Positions 1 to 8,020 of a DNA stretch of 64,000 bases are shown in pieces; the first letter of the stretch is position 1; the number at the start of each line of letters is the position of its first letter. The translations under genes were made by a program, and so were the position numbers. The notes beneath the pieces were generated by a model. It was not told the DNA's origin, ran no database searches, and worked only from the letters and a program-made list of their open reading frames with translations. This DNA is from Robertkochia marina (GTDB lineage Bacteria; Bacteroidota; Bacteroidia; Flavobacteriales; Flavobacteriaceae). The DNA lies in assembly GCF_004799345.1 (NCBI RefSeq), contig NZ_SSMC01000002.1:868001-932000 (forward strand), in the 5' to 3' direction.

Positions 1-836
1 GCGACCCCCGTTGGTTCATTGGTTAAGGTAAAAGGTGTAAGAATGACCTCAGCAAAATTTACCAGTTCAGAATCATTAAGTATAAGTAACTGCTCTCTGG
101 TTAAAAAGCAATCTACCGCCCCGTAACCTTCAGACAGCACTATGCCCGGATCTACTATAAAATCGCCTGCTGAAAAACTTAACCCAAACTGAGACTGGAG
201 AAACTGAATGAGATTGCCCATTTGGCCTGCAACAGGGATTACTTCAACTAATAACCGCCCGTTTTCGATCTGAAAAATAAAATCCAACGGGTCTTCCCCC
301 TCTTCACCAAGTGCATATGCCAGGGCAAAATTACCCAGCTTTTCGGTGTTCTTATCATTCGACCCCACCACATTAAAAATAAACCCTCCATCATCTTCTA
401 GACATTTGGAAGAGTTGGCAGAGGCGATTACTTCTTTCATGTTGCCACTGGGCGTCATGATCGTCCAGGAAACCGACTCCTTTTCACTAAAGGTTACCTT
501 GAAAACCTTTTTATGAAGGCCGGGCTTAAATTTATGGGGGCCCTGAAACTCTCTTTGCTGGTTTTTCAGCTTGACCTTCGAGTTTTGTCTTTCGATCACC
601 TGCTCCTTTTTCGAAGGGTTCTCATAGCTGAAGCTGGCAGAATACATACCATTACCCAGAGGTTGAACGCAGGTGCGAACAATGATCTCATTATTTTTCC
701 CTCCTTTACTCTGACCGTAAAGTGCCGTATTTGAGAAAAAGAAGAGGATGGCTGCAAATAACAAGTAAAAAGAGGAATGGAGGGAACCTGCTCGGGGGAT
801 GACACCAAATGAGATGTCAAAGTAATTTTGATTCAT
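1..836 (-). CDS. Secreted protein, N-terminal part only (runs off window edge)
   Basis: The minus strand is open from an ATG at 836 to the left edge, giving 278 residues without a stop. Residues 23-41 form a hydrophobic segment ending in ALYGQS, which reads as a Sec signal peptide with a long n-region. The mature part is beta-rich and polar (YSASFSYENP, VSWTIMTPSGN) and contains a stretch resembling repeat or adhesion modules of large Bacteroidota surface proteins, but no catalytic motif is visible. I do not recognise the family. It is transcribed divergently from the recombinase gene at 1133. Only the N-terminus is present, so the full length, and whether a T9SS C-terminal sorting domain exists, cannot be judged. 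Confidence 0.75.
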   Translation of the reverse strand, partial: MNQNYFDISFGVIPRAGSLHSSFYLLFAAILFFFSNTALYGQSKGGKNNEIIVRTCVQPLGNGMYSASFSYENPSKKEQVIERQNSKVKLKNQQREFQGPHKFKPGLHKKVFKVTFSEKESVSWTIMTPSGNMKEVIASANSSKCLEDDGGFIFNVVGSNDKNTEKLGNFALAYALGEEGEDPLDFIFQIENGRLLVEVIPVAGQMGNLIQFLQSQFGLSFSAGDFIVDPGIVLSEGYGAVDCFLTREQLLILNDSELVNFAEVILTPFTLTNEPTGV

Positions 837-1132
837 AATAGTTGGTGTTTGCAAGGTTGTTAAGCACAGAAAGCAAACCACACAGTTAAGACCCGGGAGT
901 AGTTATGAGGACACCACTAAAAACAACAGTTTATTCAAAAGGGAGAAATAAACCTATACTCACACAAGAGGTAAAGGTCAGATTTTGAGAAAGTTAAATA
1001 TATAGTATTTAATCTAAAAAATGTACTCCTTAACAAAAAATAAGACCTCCTATCTTTTTTTCACGATAAAGTCAGATAGACATCAACAGATACTGTTATG
1101 GTCATCTGCATTTGATTGATTACATTTAAACC
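837..1132. other. Divergent intergenic region
   Basis: This AT-rich 296-bp gap separates the divergent secreted-protein and xerD genes, so promoters for both should lie here. On the plus strand TACATTTA at 1121-1128 is one base off the Bacteroidota -7 consensus and ends 4 nt before the xerD ATG. No good -7 match was found for the minus-strand gene, and no RNA structure or repeat was recognised. Confidence 0.4.
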
Positions 1133-2071
1133 ATGACCTGGGAAACAGCCTTAAATGATTACACCAACTACCTGCGCCTGGAACGGGGCTTATCTGACAA
1201 TTCGATTCAGAGCTACCGATCAGACCTGCGTAAGCTGGAGGTATTTCTTTCTGAATCAAAATCTAACGAAACACCTTTAAAAATTAAGCCTGAGACCATT
1301 CAGGAATACCTTTACCGGGAGGCCAAAGAACTCAAACCACGCTCCCAGGCCAGGTTGGTCTCATCACTTAAGGGCTTTTTTGCTTACCTGCAGTTCGAGA
1401 ATTATCGTGATGACAATCCTACATCGCTCCTGGAAAGTCCACGACTGGGGCGTAAATTACCCGACACCCTCAGCCTGGAGGAGATCATAAAAATGATCGA
1501 TTTCATCAAGCAGAAAAGGCAAGACCTGGAGGTTTCCGGCAGGAGTCACCACCCCAATCATGCCCTTTTGATAAGAAATGAAGCCATCCTGGAAACCTTA
1601 TACAGTTGCGGACTCCGGGTAAGTGAACTCACTCATTTAAAACTGTCTGATCTTTTCTTCGAAGAGGGCTTTATCAGGGTACACGGAAAGGGTAATAAAC
1701 AGCGGTTTGTACCCATCACCGAGGTAGCCGTTCACTGCATTGAACTCTATATGACCTCGAGCCGTTCTCTTTTGGATATTGCCTCGGGTCATGAAGACAT
1801 ACTTTTTCTCAACCGCAGAGGCAAACAACTTACAAGGGCCATGATCTTCACCCTTATTCGCCAGGCTGCCTCCCTGGCTTCTGTAAAGAAAAAGATAAGT
1901 CCGCACACCTTTCGTCATTCCTTTGCCACCCACCTTTTACAGGGAGGCGCAGATCTGCGGGCGATCCAGCAAATGCTGGGCCATGAAAGCATCACTACCA
2001 CAGAAGTTTATGTACATCTGGACCGGAGCGACCTTAAAAAAAGCATCCTGAAGCACCACCCCAGAAACTGA
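1133..2071 (+). CDS. xerD: Tyrosine recombinase XerD
   Basis: Site-specific recombinase of the XerC/XerD family, which in most bacteria resolves chromosome dimers at dif. The 312 residues show an N-terminal SAM-like core-binding domain (about 1-90) and a C-terminal catalytic domain. The catalytic set is complete: R162 (CGLRVSEL), K186 (HGKGNKQ), H258 and R261 (HTFRHS), H284 (LGH) and the nucleophile Y293 (EVYVH). Length is slightly above the usual 295-300, through extra residues near 128-146. There is no adjacent phage or transposon gene, so a chromosomal Xer role is more likely than an integrase. The start ATG follows a weak TACATTTA element by 4 nt. XerD versus XerC is assigned by general resemblance only. 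Confidence 0.93.
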   Translation: MTWETALNDYTNYLRLERGLSDNSIQSYRSDLRKLEVFLSESKSNETPLKIKPETIQEYLYREAKELKPRSQARLVSSLKGFFAYLQFENYRDDNPTSLLESPRLGRKLPDTLSLEEIIKMIDFIKQKRQDLEVSGRSHHPNHALLIRNEAILETLYSCGLRVSELTHLKLSDLFFEEGFIRVHGKGNKQRFVPITEVAVHCIELYMTSSRSLLDIASGHEDILFLNRRGKQLTRAMIFTLIRQAASLASVKKKISPHTFRHSFATHLLQGGADLRAIQQMLGHESITTTEVYVHLDRSDLKKSILKHHPRN

Positions 2072-2141
2072 GCCCTTTTTTGGGAAGGCCATGTAATTTT
2101 AGTAATTTCATCACACCCGATCTTACCTAATTCACCATATC

Positions 2142-3089
2142 ATGAAACACATTACACTCAACAATGGGCTGGACGTTCCGGCCATCGGCCTGGGCACCTG
2201 GAAATCGGCCCCGGGAGAAGTAGGCAAAGCCGTAAAAGAAGCGATCAGGATGGGCTACCGGCACATTGATTGTGCGGCTATTTACGGCAATGAAAAAGAA
2301 ATCGGAGAAGCCTTTAAACAGGTCTTTGATGAAGGAGTGGTGAGCAGAGAAGACCTTTGGATCACTTCCAAGCTTTGGAATAATGCACACCAAAAAGACC
2401 GGGTGATCCCCGCCCTCGAACAAACCCTCAGCGATCTGCAATTAAATTACCTTGACCTATACCTTATACATTGGCCGGTAGCCTTTAAACCTGATGTGAT
2501 CAACGCCACAAAGGCAGAAGACTTTCTTTCGCTGGAGGAAGTTCCCGTAAATGAAACCTGGAAAATGATGGAAACGGCCCAGGAAAAGGGGCTCACAAAA
2601 GGTATAGGAGTTTCTAATTTCAGTATTAAAAAATTGAAATCGCTGTTGGATTCCTGCCAAATAAAGCCGGTGATGAACCAGGTAGAAATGCACCCGTACC
2701 TCCCTCAAAACGCCTTGGTGAGCTTTTGCTTTGAAAACGAGATAGCCCTTACAGCCTATTCGCCCCTGGGCTCAGGAGACCGGCCGGCAGCCATGAAGAA
2801 AGATGATGAACCCGGGTTAATGGCCATTCCGGCCGTTAAAGAGATCGCCGCAAATCACCATTGTACTCCTGCTCAGGTGCTCATCAGCTGGCATGTTCAT
2901 CGCGATTGTTGCGTTATACCAAAATCAACCAACCCTGAGCGATTAGAGCAAAACATTAAAAGTGCAACCATAGCTCTCAACAAGCATGACATGGAAACCC
3001 TTGCTGGCATAGAAAAAAGTTATCGCTTTGTAGATGGTTCCTTTTTTGAACTTGAAGGCAACGGATATACCAACGTATTTGATCTTTAA
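2142..3089 (+). CDS. Aldo/keto reductase
   Basis: NADPH-dependent oxidoreductase of the aldo/keto reductase superfamily, acting in the cytoplasm on sugar or carbonyl aldehydes; the substrate cannot be read from sequence. The catalytic tetrad is visible as D43, Y48, K77 and H110 (HIDCAAIYGN, TSKLWN, YLIHWPV), and the C-terminal cofactor loop is VIPKSTNPERLEQN. The 315 residues match the usual size. The gene ends only 20 bp before the GH13 glucosidase gene on the same strand, so the two are probably co-transcribed, hinting at a role in sugar or polyol metabolism. That link is inference from position. Confidence 0.93.
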   Translation: MKHITLNNGLDVPAIGLGTWKSAPGEVGKAVKEAIRMGYRHIDCAAIYGNEKEIGEAFKQVFDEGVVSREDLWITSKLWNNAHQKDRVIPALEQTLSDLQLNYLDLYLIHWPVAFKPDVINATKAEDFLSLEEVPVNETWKMMETAQEKGLTKGIGVSNFSIKKLKSLLDSCQIKPVMNQVEMHPYLPQNALVSFCFENEIALTAYSPLGSGDRPAAMKKDDEPGLMAIPAVKEIAANHHCTPAQVLISWHVHRDCCVIPKSTNPERLEQNIKSATIALNKHDMETLAGIEKSYRFVDGSFFELEGNGYTNVFDL

Positions 3090-3109
3090 CTAAACTCACC
3101 TTCATTCCT

Positions 3110-4807
3110 ATGAAATACAATACCCCTCAAAAATGGTGGAAAGAAAGTGTGGTCTACCAGATCTACCCCAGGAGCTTTAACGACAGTAATGGCGACGGAG
3201 TTGGCGACCTCAGGGGAATTATAGAGAAATTAGATTATTTGGAAAGCCTTGGTATTGATGTGGTATGGCTAAACCCTGTATACCGTTCTCCGAATGATGA
3301 TAATGGATACGACATCAGTGATTACCGAAGCATCATGGAGGAGTTTGGCACTATGACAGATTTCGATGAATTACTGCAAGGACTACATCAAAGAGAGATC
3401 AAACTCATTATGGACCTGGTAGTCAATCACAGCAGTGATGAACATCAATGGTTCCGGGAATCCCGCAGTTCCAGAGACAACCCCTTCAGGAATTATTATC
3501 ACTGGTGGCCGGCAGAAAATGGTACCCCACCAAAGCGATGGAGCTATTTTGACCTGGAAGACAATGCCTGGAAATACGACGGGCAAACCAATGCCTGGTA
3601 CCTTCATTATTTTTCACCAAAGCAACCCGACCTCAATTGGGAAAACCCAACCCTGAGAAGGGAGGTCTATGACATGATGCATTTCTGGTTTAAAAAGGGC
3701 ATCGACGGGTTTAGAATGGATGTGATCCCATTTATTTCTAAAGATACTGATTTCCCCGAATTGCCATCTGAATATAAGGGCGATTTCATTGCCTATTATG
3801 CCAATGGCCCGCATCTGCACGCATATTTACAGGAAATGAACCGGGAGGTATTGTCAAAGTATGACGTAATGACCGTGGGGGAAGCCCCGGGGGTGACCCT
3901 TGACCAGGCTTTGAATTTTGTAGATGAAGACCGGAAAGAACTGGATATGTTCTTTCACTTTGATCTTTTAGCCCTTGACAGAGCGCCGGGAGAAGTATTT
4001 AAAATGCGATCAGATCCCTGGAAATTAACCGAATTCAAAGAAATTCACAGTAAATGGGATGCTGTATTTGCTGAAAAAGGATGGGGTAGTATCTTTTTAT
4101 GCAATCACGACTTTCCGAGAAGTGTGAGTCGCTGGGGCAATGACGATAAGGCCTATTGGAGAAACAGTGCCACTATGCTCCAAACCTTTAGCCTGAGCAT
4201 GCGGGGTACACCCTATATCTACCAGGGAGAAGAGATCGGAATGACCAATATAAGGTTTGATTCTATAGAAGACTACCGTGATATCAATACGCTGAACGCC
4301 TATCATAAGGCAGCCCACAATTGTGACGACCTCCATGCCTTCCTGGAGAATGAGAAAGATGCAAGTCGAGATAATGCCCGAACACCTGTTCAATGGGATA
4401 ATACCCGGCACGCCGGATTTACCCAGGGTGAACCCTGGATCAAAGTCAATCCAAATTATAAGACCGGATTAAACGTAGCAGCTCAGGAAGCTGATCCTGA
4501 TTCAGTCTTGAATTATTTTCGGAAAATGATCAAGGTGCGAAAAACCCATAAAACCCTCACTTATGGTAAGTACAAGCTTGTGGAAAAAGATCACGAGCAG
4601 GTGTATGCCTACACTCGCAGTCATCAAAACGAACAATATCTTGTGCTGTTGAACTTTTCAACAAATGAGGTGGAATTTCCTGTTTCCTCCCTTGATTTTA
4701 AAAAGGGAGTCCTCCTTATAAGCAATGATATAGCTCCCGAGGCCTTACCTTCCGGGTACATCAGGCTACACCCCTATCAGGCATGCATTTACAAACTGAA
4801 TCGGTGA
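3110..4807 (+). CDS. GH13 alpha-glucosidase (oligo-1,6-glucosidase type)
   Basis: Alpha-amylase family (GH13) exo-glucosidase releasing glucose from malto- or isomalto-oligosaccharides. The (beta/alpha)8 barrel motifs are all present: calcium-type loop NDSNGDGVGDLRG (24-36), region I DLVVNH (102-107), region V QPDLNW, nucleophile D204 in GFRMDVI, acid/base E258 in TVGEAPG, and transition-state stabiliser D334 in CNHD. A valine directly after the nucleophile is typical of alpha-1,6-active oligo-1,6-glucosidases rather than maltases. There is no signal peptide, so the enzyme is expected in the cytoplasm. It probably shares a transcript with the aldo/keto reductase 20 bp upstream. Trehalose-6-phosphate hydrolase or sucrose-active relatives remain possible. 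Confidence 0.93.
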   Translation: MKYNTPQKWWKESVVYQIYPRSFNDSNGDGVGDLRGIIEKLDYLESLGIDVVWLNPVYRSPNDDNGYDISDYRSIMEEFGTMTDFDELLQGLHQREIKLIMDLVVNHSSDEHQWFRESRSSRDNPFRNYYHWWPAENGTPPKRWSYFDLEDNAWKYDGQTNAWYLHYFSPKQPDLNWENPTLRREVYDMMHFWFKKGIDGFRMDVIPFISKDTDFPELPSEYKGDFIAYYANGPHLHAYLQEMNREVLSKYDVMTVGEAPGVTLDQALNFVDEDRKELDMFFHFDLLALDRAPGEVFKMRSDPWKLTEFKEIHSKWDAVFAEKGWGSIFLCNHDFPRSVSRWGNDDKAYWRNSATMLQTFSLSMRGTPYIYQGEEIGMTNIRFDSIEDYRDINTLNAYHKAAHNCDDLHAFLENEKDASRDNARTPVQWDNTRHAGFTQGEPWIKVNPNYKTGLNVAAQEADPDSVLNYFRKMIKVRKTHKTLTYGKYKLVEKDHEQVYAYTRSHQNEQYLVLLNFSTNEVEFPVSSLDFKKGVLLISNDIAPEALPSGYIRLHPYQACIYKLNR

Positions 4808-4824
4808 TAGAACTTACTGTTTTT

Positions 4825-5016
4825 TCAGGAATTCGTGCCAAAAACATGGGACTCCAGTGCTCTCCATACAAAATAGTGAAACGCAGTTCCGGCGCCTAGT
4901 AAAAGGATAAAGAAAACAATGTTTACGGGTGCAAAAAAATCGAGATCGTGTTTAAGAAAGAGGTACAAAACGCAGGTAAATGGTACCAGGATCGATTCTA
5001 AGATTCTAGACTTCAT
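4825..5016 (-). CDS. Small two-helix membrane protein
   Basis: A 63-residue product with two hydrophobic stretches (about 7-21 and 28-51) separated by a short charged loop (KHDLDFF). It starts with ATG and lies convergent to the GH13 gene, 17 bp beyond that gene's stop. No family was recognised. Its composition and position in an otherwise empty strand favour a real small membrane protein, but a chance reading frame is not excluded. Confidence 0.5.
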   Translation of the reverse strand: MKSRILESILVPFTCVLYLFLKHDLDFFAPVNIVFFILLLGAGTAFHYFVWRALESHVFGTNS

Positions 5017-5350
5017 AGTTAAGTATTTGGTTTTCAGGGCTTGTTGACCTTGTTTCCGCGAGTTTGGGCTTCACAGACTTCTGTTCAACAATAAAATTTG
5101 GTTAATTGGGACTACCAATATTAATCCAAAACTCTTATTCTACCAAAAAATAATCTTATACTTTCGACTTAATTCATAAAATTCCGGTTGTAATTACAGA
5201 ATTTTTTTACTAAATAGCGGGAACTTTTAGGCTCGTTTTGAACGATGTCATCTTGTTCAGGGCTGCAAGGATACAATATTATTTTCATAGTACCATTTAA
5301 AAACCAAGGCCTTCCTGATCGTATTTTTTGGTGATAAACCAAGCTACTTT
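5017..5350. other. Intergenic region without recognised gene
   Basis: This 334-bp AT-rich gap lies between the divergent small membrane protein gene and the first YhhN-like gene. It should contain the promoters of both, but no exact TAnnTTTG element at a convincing distance was found on either strand. No repeat family, RNA or open frame was recognised. Confidence 0.4.
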
Positions 5351-6064
5351 ATGAAGAGAACCGTTACGAACAATTCGAAGGGATCACCGGATAAAGACCG
5401 TATTAGCAAATCACTGTTTCCCTTTATATATGGGCTCATTGTACTTTTTGATCTGATCGTATTAAGCATACCTGAGTGGATGGAGATCAGAGAGATCTCT
5501 AAGCCTCTTATTGTAGGTTCTCTCATGGTATGGCTGGTTTACAAACGTTTTCCATTACCCGGAAAAAGAGATCGCATTTTTTTCCTGGCCCTTTTCTTTT
5601 CCTTTTTAGGTGATGGCTTTCTCAATTACGAAGGGTATTTTCTGCCCGGTTTACTATCTTTTTTTATAGCTCACATATGTTATTGCGTGATATTTTTAAA
5701 GTGGAACGGGATCTCCACCGCGCTGCATTACAAAAGATCAGCACCACTTCTGCTTTATGCTGTAGGAGTATTTTTATTTATTCAAAACGACCTCGGACCA
5801 CTAAAAGCCTATGTTATTTTATACATGATCATATTGTTGCTCATGGTGATCAGTGTTTTATCGCGAAAAGGGTTAACAACTAAGACTGCATTTACCCTTG
5901 GCGTTAGCGGCGCCTTGCTTTTTTTATTTTCTGACTCCCTCCTGGCAATTAACAAATTCACCTATGCAATACCCTATGCATCTCAAATGATCATGTTCTC
6001 TTATGCTTTGGCTCAATTCTTTCTTATCAGGAGCTTTTTTGAGGAGGATGCTGTTCAAGCGTAA
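5351..6064 (+). CDS. YhhN-family membrane protein (lysoplasmalogenase-like)
   Basis: Integral membrane protein of the YhhN/TMEM86 family, whose characterised members hydrolyse the vinyl-ether bond of lysoplasmalogens. The 237 residues contain about eight hydrophobic helices. Two acidic motifs typical of the family are kept: FLGDGFL (about residue 86-92) in an early helix and LFSDSLLAI (about 195-203) near the C-terminus, together with the SKPLIVGSL segment. Cytoplasmic-membrane location is expected. The next gene encodes a second, more diverged protein of the same layout 147 bp downstream. Whether the substrate is a plasmalogen in this organism is not known. Confidence 0.8.
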   Translation: MKRTVTNNSKGSPDKDRISKSLFPFIYGLIVLFDLIVLSIPEWMEIREISKPLIVGSLMVWLVYKRFPLPGKRDRIFFLALFFSFLGDGFLNYEGYFLPGLLSFFIAHICYCVIFLKWNGISTALHYKRSAPLLLYAVGVFLFIQNDLGPLKAYVILYMIILLLMVISVLSRKGLTTKTAFTLGVSGALLFLFSDSLLAINKFTYAIPYASQMIMFSYALAQFFLIRSFFEEDAVQA

Positions 6065-6211
6065 AAAGGGCCGGTACGCCTTGTGTATTAAGGATTAGCA
6101 TAACTCAGCCATTGAAAGACTTTTCTTTAAAAGCATTGATTGTCTTGGATTCAACTTGCTTATTATCAATGTTTTAAGTAATTTCATACTTTACGTCATT
6201 GCCGAACGCCT

Positions 6212-6925
6212 ATGGGATCACTTACTTTCTACTTTGTATACTTTGGCCTTTTATTGGCAGATCTTATTTTGATAAACGCCCAACCCTCCCCCTTCCTTCG
6301 TCCGGTTATAGAACCCTTAATGATCGTTTTATTACTCCTTCATTTCAGGCAGGAATACAGTAAAGACAACACCTGCGACCCCCGGTTAATACATATTGCC
6401 CTGGGTGCCATTTTATTGGGGGGCGTATTTTTGATGTATGAATCGCCGGTCTATAAGTTTTTGGTTGGATTTTGTTTTTTTCTGGTTGCCAACATTGCCT
6501 ATACCATTTTGTTTTACCGATGCGCCGACCTGCAAGTCAAAAGAGCTTTTCCGTTTATCATTGTTGCATCTGTGGTGGCCATGACCTTACTTTATATTTT
6601 CTATGAGTATGTTGGCGATTATTTTATTCCGGCCTCCGTATTTCTTTTTGTTCTCCTGAATTGTGCCCAGGCAGCCTACCTGAGATATACCCTGGTAAAT
6701 GCCCAGAGCTACTATTTTGTATTTGGAGGCGTTATACTGTTTTTTATCAGCCAGGTTTCAGCCGCCGTCTTTCATTTTATCAACCGGGCAGAATGGCTCG
6801 GTATGCTTATCATTACCACCTTTTTTATTTCCCAATTTCTGATCATTAAAGGAGTATTGAAAAATAAAACAGTTATGACCGTTGCCGCCAAAGGCCCTGT
6901 ACTCACGGATACTGCTGATGAATAG
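6212..6925 (+). CDS. Diverged YhhN-like membrane protein, motif acidic residues lost
   Basis: This protein has the same length (237 aa) and helix layout as its upstream neighbour and aligns by pattern: PVIEPLMIVLLLL corresponds to the SKPL segment, FLVGFCFFLVANIAY to the FLPGLLSFFIAHICY segment, and the last helices match. The two acidic motifs of the family are not kept: LLGGVFLM replaces the GD motif and FFISQVSAAVF replaces the SDS motif. I infer a tandem duplicate that has lost the hydrolase residues and may act as a structural or regulatory partner. The relationship is weak enough that an unrelated eight-helix protein cannot be excluded. Confidence 0.65.
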   Translation: MGSLTFYFVYFGLLLADLILINAQPSPFLRPVIEPLMIVLLLLHFRQEYSKDNTCDPRLIHIALGAILLGGVFLMYESPVYKFLVGFCFFLVANIAYTILFYRCADLQVKRAFPFIIVASVVAMTLLYIFYEYVGDYFIPASVFLFVLLNCAQAAYLRYTLVNAQSYYFVFGGVILFFISQVSAAVFHFINRAEWLGMLIITTFFISQFLIIKGVLKNKTVMTVAAKGPVLTDTADE

Positions 6926-6957
6926 GCAATGAGCAGTATGCAGTTGGCAGTTGACAA

Positions 6958-7004
6958 ACTATCGTCTTCGCGAACCCTGCCTTAAGCAGGGTGTGGCGAT
7001 CTCC
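6958..7004 (-). repeat. Palindromic intergenic repeat, family B copy 1
   Basis: Read on the minus strand this is GGAGATCGCCAC, a 7-bp hairpin (6974-6980 with 6986-6992), then TTCGCGAAGACGAT. The same frame of conserved blocks around a variable hairpin recurs at 7057 and 7301 in the opposite orientation, which defines a repeat family. Confidence 0.6.
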
Positions 7005-7056
7005 CCATCACATCACTGAAACTCGTTCCTCAAACTGAAACTCGCCCCTGATTCTA

Positions 7057-7102
7057 GGAGATTGCCACGCTTTATTTCATAAAGCTACCACTGACGGATT
7101 TA
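7057..7102 (+). repeat. Palindromic intergenic repeat, family B copy 2
   Basis: GGAGATTGCCAC is followed by a perfect 7-bp hairpin (7069-7075 with 7079-7085, loop TTC) and a diverged tail ending in TGACGGATTTA. It matches copies 1 and 3 in block order but has a different hairpin sequence. Confidence 0.5.
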
Positions 7103-7134
7103 GATATTCTTTTGAAAAAGTAAAAAATGTGGCT

Positions 7135-7188
7135 CCCCACCCTAGACAGGGAGGGGTGGCAGCGATAAAATCGCTGACGAGGCGGGTT
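7135..7188 (+). repeat. Palindromic intergenic repeat, family A copy 1
   Basis: Two adjacent hairpins: H1 is a C/G-rich stem (7135-7143 with 7148-7156, one A-A mismatch) and H2 is a perfect 7-bp stem (7160-7166 with 7170-7176, loop AAA). H2 is followed by the tail ACGAGGCGGGTT. The same order H1, TG(G), H2, G-rich tail is found at 7211, 25341 and 25465 with different H2 sequences. Confidence 0.65.
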
Positions 7189-7210
7189 GATTCAGATTGT
7201 CCTCTCCTAC

Positions 7211-7266
7211 AACCCCTTCCGACCCCGCATAAAGCGGAGCCACCTTCCCCTGACCAGGGGAAGGTG
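7211..7266 (-). repeat. Palindromic intergenic repeat, family A copy 2
   Basis: On the minus strand H1 is a perfect 12-bp inverted repeat (7255-7266 with 7241-7252). H2 follows, an 8-bp stem that closes only if two G-T pairs are read as G-U, then the tail GGAAGGGGTT. The wobble pairs would form only in RNA made from the minus strand, the same strand on which the element reads in its standard order. Confidence 0.65.
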
Positions 7267-7300
7267 CCCACTATTAAGTTTACTATTATTCGTCATTAAT

Positions 7301-7361
7301 CTCGTTCCTGTTTCAGGAGATTGCCACAACCTGCTTTGCAGGTTTCGCAAAGACGATTTAA
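7301..7361 (+). repeat. Palindromic intergenic repeat, family B copy 3
   Basis: The element starts with a small hairpin (TCCTG, TTT, CAGGA), runs into GGAGATTGCCAC (7316-7327), then a perfect 7-bp hairpin (7328-7334 with 7338-7344) and the tail TTCGCAAAGACGATTTA. It is the best preserved copy of family B in the window. Confidence 0.6.
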
Positions 7362-7524
7362 CTCAAACCTCTCCCTCTATTTTTATTCTCTAAACCATTG
7401 AATGTCATATCCAATACCGTAGACAGGGGTTGCAAACTCATCTGTTATATAAAAATTTTCTTTCATACATGTAACAATTTGGTATTTTGTGCTACCAACA
7501 GGAAACCATCAACCAACATTTTAA

Positions 7525-8019
7525 GTGAAGAGTGAACTTGAGAAAAAATTTGTGAACGACCTGGAGAAAAACCAGAACATCGTTCACAAAATATGCAGGA
7601 TTTATACCCATGACCAACATGCGCATAACGACCTGTTTCAGGAGATCACCATACAGTTATGGAAGGCCTACCCGAAGTTTAGAGGGGACGCTAAATTCAG
7701 TACCTGGATGTACAGGGTTGGTTTGAATACAGCGATCACACTTTACAGAAAAAAGAAGCGAAGACCGCAAACGACCGATATTGAAGCCATTGCCTTTCGT
7801 ATACGCTCAGAAGATTACGACGACACAGAAGAACAGCAGTTACGACTTATCTATGAAGCGATCAAACAACTGAATGACATTGAAAAAGCGTTGGTTTTTC
7901 TCTATCTGGAAGACAAAAATTATGCGGAGATCTCCGAAACCCTTGGTATTTCAGAAGTAAATGCCCGGGTAAAAATGAACCGCATTAAAACCAAACTACG
8001 AACTATTTTGAATCCTTAA
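7525..8019 (+). CDS. ECF-type RNA polymerase sigma factor
   Basis: A 164-residue group 4 (ECF) sigma-70 factor. Region 2 covers about residues 25-85 and contains DLFQEITIQLW and FSTWMYRVGLNTA, typical of core binding and -10 recognition. Region 4 covers about 110-160 with the helix-turn-helix YAEISETLGISEVNARVKM. There is no region 3, as expected. The start is GTG at 7525; an upstream extension is not supported. The next gene starts 2 nt after the stop and encodes a membrane protein, the usual place for an anti-sigma factor. The inducing signal is unknown. Confidence 0.92.
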   Translation: MKSELEKKFVNDLEKNQNIVHKICRIYTHDQHAHNDLFQEITIQLWKAYPKFRGDAKFSTWMYRVGLNTAITLYRKKKRRPQTTDIEAIAFRIRSEDYDDTEEQQLRLIYEAIKQLNDIEKALVFLYLEDKNYAEISETLGISEVNARVKMNRIKTKLRTILNP

Positions 8020-8020
8020 T

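Noticed and set aside
1133-2071. XerD as a phage or element integrase
   Set aside because: No excisionase, attachment repeats or mobile genes adjoin it and the protein has the compact Xer layout.
7187-7393. 68-codon open frame on the plus strand in the repeat cluster
   Set aside because: It runs through family A and B palindromes, and its peptide is what such repeats encode by chance; no start signal or domain.
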